The notes beneath the pieces are model-generated. The model was given only the letters and a program-made list of their open reading frames with translations, had not been told where the DNA came from and did no database searches. Below are positions 44,473 through 53,806 of a stretch of 64,000 bases of DNA, piece after piece (positions within the stretch are counted from its first letter, which is position 1; each line of letters begins with the position of its first letter). Origin of the DNA: Rhinopithecimicrobium faecis (GTDB lineage: Bacteria > Bacteroidota > Bacteroidia > Sphingobacteriales > Sphingobacteriaceae); the NCBI GenBank assembly GCA_017942165.1, contig JAGKSB010000017.1, forward strand, positions 1-64,000, in the 5' to 3' direction. A program made the position numbers and the translations under genes.

Positions 44473-45018
44473 ATGTATAAAAGAGTATCCATACCTAAAA
44501 AATCAGGTACACCACGTCCAAAATCTTCTTTGATTACGCTTATTCCCTTTAATGATATCCTTACTTGGCCGGAAAGAACGGAAGATAGTTTGGACGTTAC
44601 TGGAAATATTACGTTGAAAGCAGATGCTAAGGCTATTAACTTATATGCTACGGCATCCACTATTAGCAGAAATGATTCTACTGAAGGCGATCCTGATGCT
44701 GAAGGCTTTATTCAAAATCTTGTTTTTGATCATCCAGGAAATTCCAAAGAGTTTGAAACATTTGTTCAAAAATTTTTAGGAGAGCCCTTTATTGTCATTA
44801 CTGATGAATGTGGGGATAATTCCGGCCGCCGTATGCACGGTTGGAAGTGTAACCCAATATTCTTCACTCCAGAAGAGCAAGACAATAATGAAGCCGTTAA
44901 AACAACATTAACCTGGGCAACGCGCCTACGCTCTAAACTTAAATCAGGTTATTATTTAGGTGAAATGCCTGCAGTCGCTGATGTTGCTACTGAAGGATCT
45001 TCAGATGGTGGATTATAA
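44473..45018 (+). CDS. phage tail-tube-like structural protein
   Basis: The 181-residue protein is encoded directly after the capsid gene. It is probably beta-rich (LDVTGNITLKADAKAINLYA) and acidic, and ends EGSSDGGL, nearly the same end as the capsid protein. The size, position and flanking hairpins fit a highly made tube or decoration protein; the exact role is inferred. Confidence 0.6.
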   Translation: MYKRVSIPKKSGTPRPKSSLITLIPFNDILTWPERTEDSLDVTGNITLKADAKAINLYATASTISRNDSTEGDPDAEGFIQNLVFDHPGNSKEFETFVQKFLGEPFIVITDECGDNSGRRMHGWKCNPIFFTPEEQDNNEAVKTTLTWATRLRSKLKSGYYLGEMPAVADVATEGSSDGGL

Positions 45019-45022
45019 ACTT

Positions 45023-45050
45023 AAAAGCCCTGATCTGCTCAGGGCTTTTA
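45023..45050 (+). terminator. intrinsic terminator after the tube-like gene
   Basis: The stem AAAAGCCCTGA and its complement with a 5-base loop are followed by T and A residues. Confidence 0.85.
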
Positions 45051-45063
45051 TAAAACTTAACTT

Positions 45064-46077
45064 ATGGAAGTGGTAAATTTATCCGAAAAGGAACAACTCG
45101 TTTTACAGAGTGTAGCAAGCGGCCTAATTACGGCGGAAGCTATCTCAGAAAAAACGGAATTAAATATCAAGAGCGTACATCCGCTGATTACGGGCCTAGT
45201 TAAAAAAGGGCTTGTAGTGAAAGATGAGCAGGGGGTAAAGCCGCTGGAAATGCCGGTACCTGACTTAAATACTAATCAAGAAAATTTAATAGAACAGTCA
45301 GCTTCGATTGCTGTAGTAATTCCTTATTTAAAAACGGAAGCTGCTGCAGATGAATTGAAATTCGCTTTACGCTCCTTTGAGAAAAATTTTAAAGAGGAGT
45401 TTCGCGTAATTGTTGTGGGAGACCAAGAAGATTGGTTTTCTGATCAGGTTATTCATTTGCCTCTGGAACCTAAATTAATTAAAGAGGTTTGTTACTGCCC
45501 TTCACCGAGCTTAATTCGAAATCCACAAGCGGATGTATCGCATAAAATATTAGCAGCTATTGTATCAGAATCTATTGAAGGTGATTTTATTTTATCCAAT
45601 GATGATATCATCTTATTAGGTGAGACTTCTTTGGCGGATTTAGCTAGTTTAAAAGCCGCTGGGCAGCTTAAAGATGTAGCAAAGAAAAGTGGCTTATATA
45701 GTGAAAACGCGCTGCTTACAGCGAAGGTTTTAGAGAAAAAGGGATTGCCTACGGTTCGTTATGGCACCCATACGCCGATGATCTTAGATGCTGAAAAGCT
45801 TGTTGAAGTTATTGAAAAGTATGATGCTACTGAGCACGGCTATTTACTGACTTCGCTCTATTATAATGAAGTTTATCCCAATGCAAGGCCGGTACAAGTT
45901 AGCGGAGGAGCAGGTGATGCCATCTTAGCCTCTGTATATCGCGCTGATGTGCCTGTAGAAGTGATTGATACGGCAATCAAAACGCGTAAATTTTTAAACT
46001 TTGATTCCAAAGGTTGGCCGGCGGTAGCTCCATTCTTAAACTCGTTATTTCCTGACAAATCAAAATTCGAACTTTAA
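45064..46077 (+). CDS. phage protein with winged helix-turn-helix fused to a glycosyltransferase-like domain
   Basis: The first about 60 residues look like a MarR-type winged helix (LSEKEQLVLQSVASGLITAE, then ISEKTELNIKSVHPLITGLV). The rest, from residue 80, resembles a GT-A/Stealth-like transferase: SIAVVIPYLKTEAAADELKF, FRVIVVGDQEDWF, then GDFILSNDDIILLGE, where NDD would be the metal-binding DxD equivalent. No phage structural role is obvious. It lies between tube-like and endolysin genes and overlaps the endolysin by one base. It could sugar-modify a virion or host surface component. Confidence 0.6.
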   Translation: MEVVNLSEKEQLVLQSVASGLITAEAISEKTELNIKSVHPLITGLVKKGLVVKDEQGVKPLEMPVPDLNTNQENLIEQSASIAVVIPYLKTEAAADELKFALRSFEKNFKEEFRVIVVGDQEDWFSDQVIHLPLEPKLIKEVCYCPSPSLIRNPQADVSHKILAAIVSESIEGDFILSNDDIILLGETSLADLASLKAAGQLKDVAKKSGLYSENALLTAKVLEKKGLPTVRYGTHTPMILDAEKLVEVIEKYDATEHGYLLTSLYYNEVYPNARPVQVSGGAGDAILASVYRADVPVEVIDTAIKTRKFLNFDSKGWPAVAPFLNSLFPDKSKFEL

Positions 46078-46565
46078 TGCGTGAAATTAAATACATCGTC
46101 ATTCATTGCACCAGTGGAACTCCCAATCAAACCACGGCATCCATTCGCAGTTGGTGGAAAGATGGGCTAGGATGGAAAAAGGTAGGTTATCATAAGCTGA
46201 TCAGCTTTGATGGGGGTATTGAAGATTTAGCCCCTTTATCAGCTGTCACCAACGGCGTACAGGGATATAATCAAACTTCCGTTCACATCTCCTATAAAGG
46301 CGGCATGAATGGGGTAGATACCAGAAGTATTGCTCAGAAAGAAAGTATCTTAAAAGCCATCAATGATGTGTACAAGGAGCTTTCTAAAACGCAAGACGTT
46401 GGAAACATTAAGATTCGTGGTCATCGAGATTTTTCGCCAGATACGAATAAAAATGGGAAAGTAGATACATGGGAGTGGACCAAGGATTGTCCATCATTTG
46501 ATGCGAGCTTTGAATACGCCTGGATTCAAGGAAACCACGCGCTGTTAGATAGAAATTTGCTATAA
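46077..46565 (+). CDS. N-acetylmuramoyl-L-alanine amidase (phage endolysin)
   Basis: The Amidase_2/PGRP-type zinc enzyme has ligand His in IVIHCTSGTPNQ, His in IRGHRDFSPDTNKNG and Cys in TKDCPSFDA, all in family places. It should cut the stem peptide from cell-wall glycan at lysis. There is no signal peptide, and no obvious holin is adjacent. The start codon overlaps the previous stop (TAATG). A broken copy lies at 30828-31088. Confidence 0.92.
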   Translation: MREIKYIVIHCTSGTPNQTTASIRSWWKDGLGWKKVGYHKLISFDGGIEDLAPLSAVTNGVQGYNQTSVHISYKGGMNGVDTRSIAQKESILKAINDVYKELSKTQDVGNIKIRGHRDFSPDTNKNGKVDTWEWTKDCPSFDASFEYAWIQGNHALLDRNLL

Positions 46566-46569
46566 AAGT

Positions 46570-47235
46570 ATGACTGATATTGCTACTCAAGTTTATAATT
46601 GGTTAATGGCCGGATCCGATGCGCAAGTCGGAATCCGGCTTTTTGCACAATATGGAAATCAGAATTCCAAAGTTCAGGCTGTTGTAAGTAATTATCCAGA
46701 TAGGTATTTACCTATTATCAAGCTTGCCCTTTGCAGGTGTGCTGGTATTTCGCTAACATCGGTGGAATCAAAACCTAAAAGCTTTCGCGATGACTGGCCA
46801 TTTTTACGCGATCCAGCATGCCCACCAGAGCTTAAAATATTAGTAGGTGATAAGATTACAGCTTATCATAACTATAAAGGAGCATATGAGCGTATTAGAG
46901 ACTGTACCAGTGTTACTGATCAGTTCAATAATATTCGGTATCTAGTGGAGAACTATATTGAAAATCACCTGATTTATTTGGAGCTTAAACATTATAAAGA
47001 ATATGGTGTGATTTTAGGCAATCATTCCATATTTGATCAATTTAAAAATATTCAAGAGTTACGCAGGATGCCTTTAGCTCAATTGGCTATTAAATTGAAG
47101 AATTTGGAGCATAACTTATGGAGGAATAGAAAGAAGCTAGAAACTGAAAAAAGAGAAGATTTAAGACTTAAAAGAGAAAATAGAGTTAGGAGATTAGAAA
47201 TTCAAAGATTTGAAATGCTAAGAATTTTAAAATAA
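46570..47235 (+). CDS. phage protein, unknown, helical
   Basis: The 221-residue protein is encoded four bases after the endolysin. It has Cys residues in ALCRCAGISL, a long charged helix at the end (RKKLETEKREDLRLKRENR) and no recognised motif. It is the last gene before the first AT-rich cargo cassette. Confidence 0.65.
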   Translation: MTDIATQVYNWLMAGSDAQVGIRLFAQYGNQNSKVQAVVSNYPDRYLPIIKLALCRCAGISLTSVESKPKSFRDDWPFLRDPACPPELKILVGDKITAYHNYKGAYERIRDCTSVTDQFNNIRYLVENYIENHLIYLELKHYKEYGVILGNHSIFDQFKNIQELRRMPLAQLAIKLKNLEHNLWRNRKKLETEKREDLRLKRENRVRRLEIQRFEMLRILK

Positions 47236-47303
47236 ATTTTAAAATTTATTTTGAGGTTGTAGTCAATAATATTATATTGGACTAATATCTAAAAATTAGA
47301 AAA

Positions 47304-47546
47304 ATGTATATTTTAACGCACATTATAAGTTCAGTATCGACTGTGTTCAAAAATTTTTTTGAATCAGATATGGATGTTATGAGTTCTGATGCCAAAGAAA
47401 TATTCAGAAACCCTTCTGACAAAGAGCAATTCCTGAAAACAATTAAGGAATTAAGGAAACTAGAAATAGAGAGCAAAGGTGAAAAATTTGAGCGATCTAA
47501 GAAAATCACTCTTTCAAATAATAAGCAAATTACCTTGACAATCTAA
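47304..47546 (+). CDS. small protein of cargo cassette 1, unknown
   Basis: The 80-residue protein is mostly charged (KELRKLEIESKGEKFERSKK) after a short hydrophobic start (MYILTHIISSVSTVF). It is encoded eight bases before the membrane protein gene, so the two are probably cotranslated. No family recognised. Confidence 0.6.
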   Translation: MYILTHIISSVSTVFKNFFESDMDVMSSDAKEIFRNPSDKEQFLKTIKELRKLEIESKGEKFERSKKITLSNNKQITLTI

Positions 47547-47554
47547 AATAATTT

Positions 47555-48619
47555 ATGAGTTTTGGATTAACCATTGTTACAATTGTTTATATTGTATTTT
47601 TAATAGTTCCTGGGATTTTTTTTAAAAAATTTTATTTTCAATCAAAATTTAGTCAAGAATTCTCTAATGGCAATTTTGCTGATAGAATAATTACAAGTTT
47701 ATTTTGGGGAGCAATCATTCAATTAATAAGCATCATCGCTTTTAAAAAAATATTTAATTTTTCTTTTATTGACATTCTGGATAGGGTAAAAAAAATTCAC
47801 AGTTTTTTAGTGACTAATTCTATTCCAGATATGTCATACATACAACTTAAATATATTTTAATTCTATTTTTAATTTCAATATTTATTTCAGCAGCTACTG
47901 GATATTTAACGCATAGAATTATTAGAGGATTAAAACTAGATGTTAAATTAGTTCCTCTAAGATTTGCTAATGAATGGAACTATATATTTAGGGATGAATT
48001 AAGTATACTTAGAAAAGAATTCGTTAACAAGACCAAAGTATTTAATACAACAGAATTAGATGTAGTTGTTAAAGACCATGATGGTAAGACTAATTTTTTT
48101 ACTGGAATTTTAGATGATTATTATTTAGATAACAACGGAAATTTAGACCGAATTTGTTTAGAGGGTACACGAAGGTTTAGTAAAAATTCAGATGGCAGTA
48201 TATATGAGAAAGAAATTGTTGGAGATAAATTTATCATTCCATATTCAAACGTTCTAAATATAAATATTCGATATAATTATATTGATAAACCAACTACCCA
48301 TACTTTAAAGAAAATTTTAGATCCGATATTTTATTCGGTATTAATTATTGCTATCCCTGCAATGTTGATATTGCCCTGGTTTACTTCGGTTAGTTTTTTT
48401 TATAAGTGCCTGTCAATATTTTTATTGCTGTTTTCTTGGTCAAGTTTCTCAGCGTTTTATTTGCCAATATTTGATAAGGAAAACACAAATCATAATAAAT
48501 TTGGTTTAATATTTTTAAGTCTTGGACTGAGCATTATTTTATGTTTAAGTGCCCTTTACTTACTTAATTTATTTAATATTTTTAATTATTTAAGTCTCAA
48601 TTTTCTTAATTTATTTTAG
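47555..48619 (+). CDS. DUF6338-like membrane protein of cargo cassette 1
   Basis: The 354-residue protein has about three N-terminal membrane helices (LTIVTIVYIVFLIVPGIFF; TSLFWGAIIQLISIIAF; ILILFLISIFISAATGYL), a soluble middle domain and three C-terminal helices. The middle part (FFTGILDDYYLDNNGNLDRI, then ICLEGTRRFS and FIIPYSNVLNINIRY) resembles what I remember of DUF6338 proteins. The strong AT bias sets it off from the neighbouring phage structural genes. Such small membrane proteins with a beta-barrel-like domain are plausible effectors of phage defence; this is inference. Confidence 0.6.
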   Translation: MSFGLTIVTIVYIVFLIVPGIFFKKFYFQSKFSQEFSNGNFADRIITSLFWGAIIQLISIIAFKKIFNFSFIDILDRVKKIHSFLVTNSIPDMSYIQLKYILILFLISIFISAATGYLTHRIIRGLKLDVKLVPLRFANEWNYIFRDELSILRKEFVNKTKVFNTTELDVVVKDHDGKTNFFTGILDDYYLDNNGNLDRICLEGTRRFSKNSDGSIYEKEIVGDKFIIPYSNVLNINIRYNYIDKPTTHTLKKILDPIFYSVLIIAIPAMLILPWFTSVSFFYKCLSIFLLLFSWSSFSAFYLPIFDKENTNHNKFGLIFLSLGLSIILCLSALYLLNLFNIFNYLSLNFLNLF

Positions 48620-48654
48620 GTGATTGGAAGATTATAAATATATTTTCAATCATT

Positions 48655-49320
48655 ATGAAACAATTAATAACTGACGCGACTAAATCTGAGTTAATTTTTG
48701 AAATTGATAAATTATATAATTATTCTTCGAAAGATCTTGATATTATAAATTCAAAACTTCAAAAATTAAATATTACTGAGGAAACTTGTTCAAGATATGA
48801 CTTAAAATTAGATTTCATAGCTATTAAAAATATTTTAGAATACAGAATGTTTCTGGGAATAGTTAATCTAGATTTACATACAGTAACTTTATTGTATTTA
48901 AAATCTAATTATAATTATGAGAAAATATATGCGACAAGGCAAATTGTTGTAATTATTTATGAGTCTTTTAAAAAGATTTATGATTTTGAAGTAAATCTTA
49001 AAGGGGCTCCAAATAGAAATAGAAAGAAATCATTCTGGGTCAAAATAATTAAGCCTTTAATTATAAAAGAATTTCCAAATTTCTTGGATGAATACTTACA
49101 AATTAATAAAGAGCTTGATGCTATCCATTTAAAATTAAATAATGAACATTTAATTAGGAGCTTATCCGTTCATTATGATCATAAAATAATAAAAGTTTAT
49201 AATATGATCATAAATATGGATATTGAAGGCAAATTTAAAAATCTTATTGAATTTCAAAAAATACTAAGTAACATGTCTAAATTTATTTCAAAAATTGAAG
49301 ATAAGATGATTAATAATTAA
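48655..49320 (+). CDS. helical protein with RX4H motif, possible HEPN ribonuclease, cargo cassette 1
   Basis: The 221-residue protein is predicted to be almost all helix, with a high Ile/Lys/Asn content. Near residue 168 it has IRSLSVHYDHKI, an R-x4-H pattern as used by HEPN ribonucleases, preceded by a helix of the right length. HEPN proteins cut RNA in many toxin and anti-phage systems. The match rests on the short motif and fold appearance only. It follows the membrane protein by 35 bases and precedes the terminase terminator. Confidence 0.5.
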   Translation: MKQLITDATKSELIFEIDKLYNYSSKDLDIINSKLQKLNITEETCSRYDLKLDFIAIKNILEYRMFLGIVNLDLHTVTLLYLKSNYNYEKIYATRQIVVIIYESFKKIYDFEVNLKGAPNRNRKKSFWVKIIKPLIIKEFPNFLDEYLQINKELDAIHLKLNNEHLIRSLSVHYDHKIIKVYNMIINMDIEGKFKNLIEFQKILSNMSKFISKIEDKMINN

Positions 49321-49362
49321 TTGAATTAATAAATTATTTAATTAAAATTATTGGTCCTTTAG

Positions 49363-49387
49363 ATGCCCTTGAATTAAGGGCATTTTT
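49363..49387 (+). terminator. intrinsic terminator between cargo cassette 1 and the terminase operon
   Basis: ATGCCCTT-gaatt-AAGGGCAT is followed by five T. The same hairpin is conserved in the scrap at 33286-33391, which shows that it belongs to the phage backbone and not to the cargo. Confidence 0.85.
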
Positions 49388-49392
49388 GTTGT

Positions 49393-50337
49393 ATGGAAAA
49401 TTCCCCAATTAGACATCAACGACAATTAAATCTATCTGAAGAGGAATGGGATAAATTAGAGATCTTATCCGGATTAGGCTATTCCAATGAAAAGATTGCC
49501 ATTTATTTCGATATCAATAAAACCTTATTTAATCAGATAGCCGCTGAGCAAGAATCTAAGCTTCATCATCACTTATCTGCAGGCAAGCTGAAGCAGCTAG
49601 CCGATGAGCAGCTAGCAATAATGGAGCTTGCTCGTAAAGGTGATGTAACTGCCCAGAAGCAATTGCATGAGGTCAGAAGAACACGTGCTTTTAAAATCTC
49701 CAAGCTCGATATTTTTGGCGGCTTTGATAATAAGAAAATCTTAAAGCAGCTGCAGGATTATGTTCAGTCTGGCGGTAAGCTCGATGTATCGCTCGAAGAG
49801 CAAATGTATATCGATGCCTTGTTAATGATTCGAGATCTAGATAATCAATATGGCCGCCGTGCTACAGTTGATTTTTTAGTCAATCATTTCAAACTAAAAT
49901 ACCAGCGTGCATCTGAAATGTTTGATGAATCAATCAACCTATTTTACTCCGATCGTAATATTTCAAAAAAAGCTTTACGCCACAAGTACGCTGAGAATTT
50001 AGAAAATGCAGCAAATGTGGTGCTAGCACAAGCGGAGTCTTCTAAAGACTATGAAATCTATTCTACCATCATCGCTCAAGCTGCTAAACTTCAAGAATTA
50101 GATAAACCGGATGTAGATAAATTACCGCCTGAAGTCTATCGGAAAGAATTCACGCTCCAAACGTTAGATGTAGAACAAGTGGGGTTACCGGCTATCAATC
50201 GAAATGAATTAGCGGCTCAAATTGATTCTTTAAATCAGCCAGAGTCCGTGAAAATTACATTGAAGCAGGATGCGATGATTATACCCATCAAACTAGAAGA
50301 TAAATTTCAAAAAATAGAGGAGGATTATACAGATTAA
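49393..50337 (+). CDS. phage terminase small subunit-like DNA-packaging protein
   Basis: The 314-residue protein has an N-terminal helix-turn-helix (LSGLGYSNEKIAIYFDINKT) that would bind the phage packaging site, a helical middle for ring assembly (about residues 75-220) and a C-terminal part rich in charges. It lies two bases ahead of the large subunit on the same strand. Only the first 22 codons exist in the scrap at 33326. Confidence 0.75.
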   Translation: MENSPIRHQRQLNLSEEEWDKLEILSGLGYSNEKIAIYFDINKTLFNQIAAEQESKLHHHLSAGKLKQLADEQLAIMELARKGDVTAQKQLHEVRRTRAFKISKLDIFGGFDNKKILKQLQDYVQSGGKLDVSLEEQMYIDALLMIRDLDNQYGRRATVDFLVNHFKLKYQRASEMFDESINLFYSDRNISKKALRHKYAENLENAANVVLAQAESSKDYEIYSTIIAQAAKLQELDKPDVDKLPPEVYRKEFTLQTLDVEQVGLPAINRNELAAQIDSLNQPESVKITLKQDAMIIPIKLEDKFQKIEEDYTD

Positions 50338-50338
50338 T

Positions 50339-52096
50339 ATGGCTTGGAGACCAAAAATAAAAACAGACAATGGAAATGTATCCGTTCAATTTTCACATTG
50401 GCTAGCGCAAATGCTAGCCTTGATTATGCCTAAAATATTGAATTTAATCCTTGGTCGTGGTTCTGCAAAAACGACTGAAATTATTGCTGCACGCTTAATT
50501 GAAATGGCCTATGATATGCCCGGGGCACCCATTGTATGGGTCTCTGATACCTATTCAAATTTGCAAAAAAATGTATTACCCTCCATATTAGAAGGTTTGG
50601 AGAGAAAAGGATTTAAAGAAGGGATTCATTTTGTGCTGGGTAAACAGCCTCCAGTATACTCTGAAGTTGAAAAAGAAGATTTACCCAATGATATTAGAGA
50701 GCATTTCTGGAAACCATATAATAAGCTTGCAACCTATAAACATACGATGGTTTGGTTTACGGGCCTGAATATAACATTTGGCTCCCTAGATCGTCCGGCA
50801 TCTTTAGCGGGCCGCTCTTATGTTCATGTGATCGGTGATGAGGTTAAATATTTCCCAGAACATAAAATCTCCAACCTCTTAAAAGCCATTCGTGGCTATA
50901 AAGTTAAATATGGCAATTCTGTATTCTATAGGGGGCAAACTTTCACTACCGATATGCCTAATCCTGGCAATATTGGGGAGCATGATTGGATCGTTAAACA
51001 AGCTGGTCGAATGGATAAAGATGGAATTATGCTTGCTCTAAAGACTGGCCTAGTAATGAATGAGGCAAAGCATGAATGGATTTATCAAGAGCAAAGGGGG
51101 GACCGTGAAGAGGCTGTCAAGAAAAGAAGAACGTTTGAACGATGGAATGAGAGATGGATAGAAGTGCGACAACATAAATCAGCACAGATGTTGTTTTTTA
51201 CGGCATCTTCTTATGTCAATGCTGATATTTTAACGAATGAATGGTTTGAAGATCAAATTGATTCAGATTTAGGAGATACTGATACAGCTGTATTGAGTTT
51301 AAAACCTAAGTTAGCCTCCGGAGAACGCTTTTATGCCAATATTGGTGAAGCTCATTTTTATGATGATGGATTAGATCCAATATGGTCTGAAAGATTTGGT
51401 ATTACCGACCTGCCTGATTGCCGGGAATTGAAATATTTGAACAGAAATAAATCAATTGATTTGGGGGTTGATTTTGGAAAAATGATGTCGATGAGCATTG
51501 CCCAGGACAATATCAAAGATTATAGAATCTTAAAATTTATGTATGTGCTTTCTCCAGACTGGATACGAGAACTCGCTGATAATTTTTTGGAATACTTCAA
51601 ACCTCAAAAGGAAAAGAAAATAAACCTCTACTATGACCGGGCGGGAAACAATTATAAGGATGCTGGGCAAGATTATGCCACAGCGCTAAAGAATGCTCTG
51701 GAGCACCTTGCCGATGGCAAAACCAAGACAGGGTGGAAGGTGACCTTGATGTCGTTAAATCAAGGTAACATCGGTCAAAATGAAGAGTACAATTTTATGC
51801 AGGAGCTACTAGGTAATAACAATAGACGATTACCTAAAGTGCTGATTGATAAGTTTCAATGTAAGCCACTAAAAGAATCGCTGCAGAACGCAAAAACGAA
51901 AGTAATCAACGCCCGTAAAGGAGGTAAATCAACGGTAAAAGATAAATCCTCAGAGCATTTGCCACTAAAAAGACTTCCTTTAGAATCTACGAATCCATCA
52001 GATTCATTTAAATATTTGATGATGCGTAAACAGTGGCGCAACCTGGTGAAATATACGGTAGCGACCTTGAATTTGGGAGATACTTCAGTACGGTAA
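50339..52096 (+). CDS. phage terminase large subunit
   Basis: The 585-residue packaging motor has an ATPase domain with Walker A LGRGSAKTTEI near residue 40 and Walker B VHVIGDEVKYF near 165. The C-terminal RNase-H-like nuclease domain has acidic residues in IDLGVDFGKMMS (near 375), NLYYDRAGNNYKD and a later Asp. It packages DNA into the prohead and cuts it. It lies between the small subunit and portal, as usual. Confidence 0.9.
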   Translation: MAWRPKIKTDNGNVSVQFSHWLAQMLALIMPKILNLILGRGSAKTTEIIAARLIEMAYDMPGAPIVWVSDTYSNLQKNVLPSILEGLERKGFKEGIHFVLGKQPPVYSEVEKEDLPNDIREHFWKPYNKLATYKHTMVWFTGLNITFGSLDRPASLAGRSYVHVIGDEVKYFPEHKISNLLKAIRGYKVKYGNSVFYRGQTFTTDMPNPGNIGEHDWIVKQAGRMDKDGIMLALKTGLVMNEAKHEWIYQEQRGDREEAVKKRRTFERWNERWIEVRQHKSAQMLFFTASSYVNADILTNEWFEDQIDSDLGDTDTAVLSLKPKLASGERFYANIGEAHFYDDGLDPIWSERFGITDLPDCRELKYLNRNKSIDLGVDFGKMMSMSIAQDNIKDYRILKFMYVLSPDWIRELADNFLEYFKPQKEKKINLYYDRAGNNYKDAGQDYATALKNALEHLADGKTKTGWKVTLMSLNQGNIGQNEEYNFMQELLGNNNRRLPKVLIDKFQCKPLKESLQNAKTKVINARKGGKSTVKDKSSEHLPLKRLPLESTNPSDSFKYLMMRKQWRNLVKYTVATLNLGDTSVR

Positions 52097-52162
52097 AGGG
52101 TATTAATTATGTCCTTTTTAACCCTTGATACATCGATTACTTTTGAATAGATAATAAATATT

Positions 52163-52435
52163 ATGACTATTCATCAAGCTATAAATGAAATGCGTAAACT
52201 AACAAAAGAAGGGAAAAATTTTTCATTTTCCTTTCTGAGTTATAATCGTACCAGACAAACTTCTGATGGAATAATTGAAGTTCGAAAAGCTAGATTACGA
52301 GTGCGCGAATCAAAGAAATATAATGAAATGGCCGAATTGCAAGAAGCATATATCAATGTAGAGACAGGGGAGCCTAGAAGATTTTGGCACTGTTGCTTAA
52401 TCAGTTTTAATGGCAAATCACTAACAATTATTTAA
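52163..52435 (+). CDS. small phage protein, unknown
   Basis: The 90-residue protein (NRTRQTSDGIIEVRKARLRV) is beta-rich and basic. Similar short proteins are, from memory, often found in Bacteroidota phages and conjugative elements. It lies two bases before the portal gene. Confidence 0.62.
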   Translation: MTIHQAINEMRKLTKEGKNFSFSFLSYNRTRQTSDGIIEVRKARLRVRESKKYNEMAELQEAYINVETGEPRRFWHCCLISFNGKSLTII

Positions 52436-52437
52436 TA

Positions 52438-53805
52438 ATGAATAAAGTAGAGAAAATCACGGAGAATACAGCAGCTATTAAGTTGCCAGATTCCTCTGTC
52501 TATACGATATCCCTGAACACACATGAAGATGTGCTGGAGGGCTCCAATCACTTATATAATAACAATTGGGAATCCGATCCCTCATTTGTGCTCGGAAAGA
52601 AAATTGTGCCTTATGGAATGAATAATGATCTGCCGATTGCCATCCGTGATATTATGGATAAAAATAATCTGGCCCCAGGTATTATTGAGCGTCAAGTTGG
52701 TTTACTCTACGGTGAAGGACCGCAATTATACCAAGTTGTTTTCGAACATGGTGAAGTAAGAAGGAACTATGTGGATGATAAAGAGATTTCAACCTGGCTG
52801 AAAACCTGGGAAGTAAGAAGCTTTTTAGAAAAGGCATTAGTAGAGTATAAGCATCTCAAAGGTTTCTTTGCACGCCGGTACCGCAGTAAAGCTACGCGTA
52901 TCGCAGCAGGTGCTAAGATCGCTAAATTAGAAGTGGTTCCTGCATCACAAGCACGCCTAGGTTGGCCGGAATCTGACTTCAAAAGATTGGAAGACGTCAA
53001 GTTTATTTATACGGGCGATTTCTCTTACGGCTGTTACCGAACAGGAATTAATACTTTCCCGGTTTACTCTAATGCAGATCCCTTTAAGCATGCTGTATCT
53101 ATGAGCTATCACAATTCCTATAGTTTTGCGCGCAGTTTTTATCCGGTACCTAGTTATTTTGGAACATTGCCCTGGTTGACGCGTTCATCAGAAATCCCGG
53201 AGATTATAAAATATTTAACGGAGAATGGTATTGCAGCAGCTTTCCATATTCATTCACCCCAAAATTATTGGAAAAGTAAACGCGATAAATTAGAGGAGCG
53301 CTACCCAGAAAAAGATCCTGAATTCATTGATGCACGCCTGGATGAATTAAAAGATAAATTATTCAATGATATTTCTTTGGCGCTAGCAGGAAAGAAGAAT
53401 GCCGGAAAGTTTATTGAAACCGTTGACTTCTATGATCCGGAAGCGGATCAGATGTGCAGCTGGAAAATAGAACCCATTGATCAAAAGATTAAAGATTTTA
53501 TTGATGCGCAGATTAAGATAGGTGAGAAGGCTGATTCAGCGGCTACCTCCGGTATGGGCTTGCATCCCTCTTTGGCTAATATCATTTTAAATTCTTCACT
53601 GTCATCTGGAAGTACCATGCTGTATGCGTTGAAATTATATTTTGCGGCCGATACCACTATTCCGGAAGAAGTCATCTTTGAACCTATCAATCAAGCAATA
53701 GCAGCTAATTGGCCAGATAAAAATCTAAAGCTTGGATTTTACCGCAAAGTAGTAATGAATGAGTCGAGTGTTTCTCCAGATAACCGTGTAACTAATCAAG
53801 TGTAA
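52438..53805 (+). CDS. phage portal protein
   Basis: The 455-residue protein has a portal-like pattern: KKIVPYGMNNDLPIAIRDIM at the start, then a long helical stem with DAQIKIGEKADSAATSGMGL and HPSLANIILNSSLSSGSTML. The position directly after the large terminase and before connector proteins fits. The portal ring forms the DNA channel at the head vertex. Confidence 0.82.
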   Translation: MNKVEKITENTAAIKLPDSSVYTISLNTHEDVLEGSNHLYNNNWESDPSFVLGKKIVPYGMNNDLPIAIRDIMDKNNLAPGIIERQVGLLYGEGPQLYQVVFEHGEVRRNYVDDKEISTWLKTWEVRSFLEKALVEYKHLKGFFARRYRSKATRIAAGAKIAKLEVVPASQARLGWPESDFKRLEDVKFIYTGDFSYGCYRTGINTFPVYSNADPFKHAVSMSYHNSYSFARSFYPVPSYFGTLPWLTRSSEIPEIIKYLTENGIAAAFHIHSPQNYWKSKRDKLEERYPEKDPEFIDARLDELKDKLFNDISLALAGKKNAGKFIETVDFYDPEADQMCSWKIEPIDQKIKDFIDAQIKIGEKADSAATSGMGLHPSLANIILNSSLSSGSTMLYALKLYFAADTTIPEEVIFEPINQAIAANWPDKNLKLGFYRKVVMNESSVSPDNRVTNQV

Positions 53806-53806
53806 T

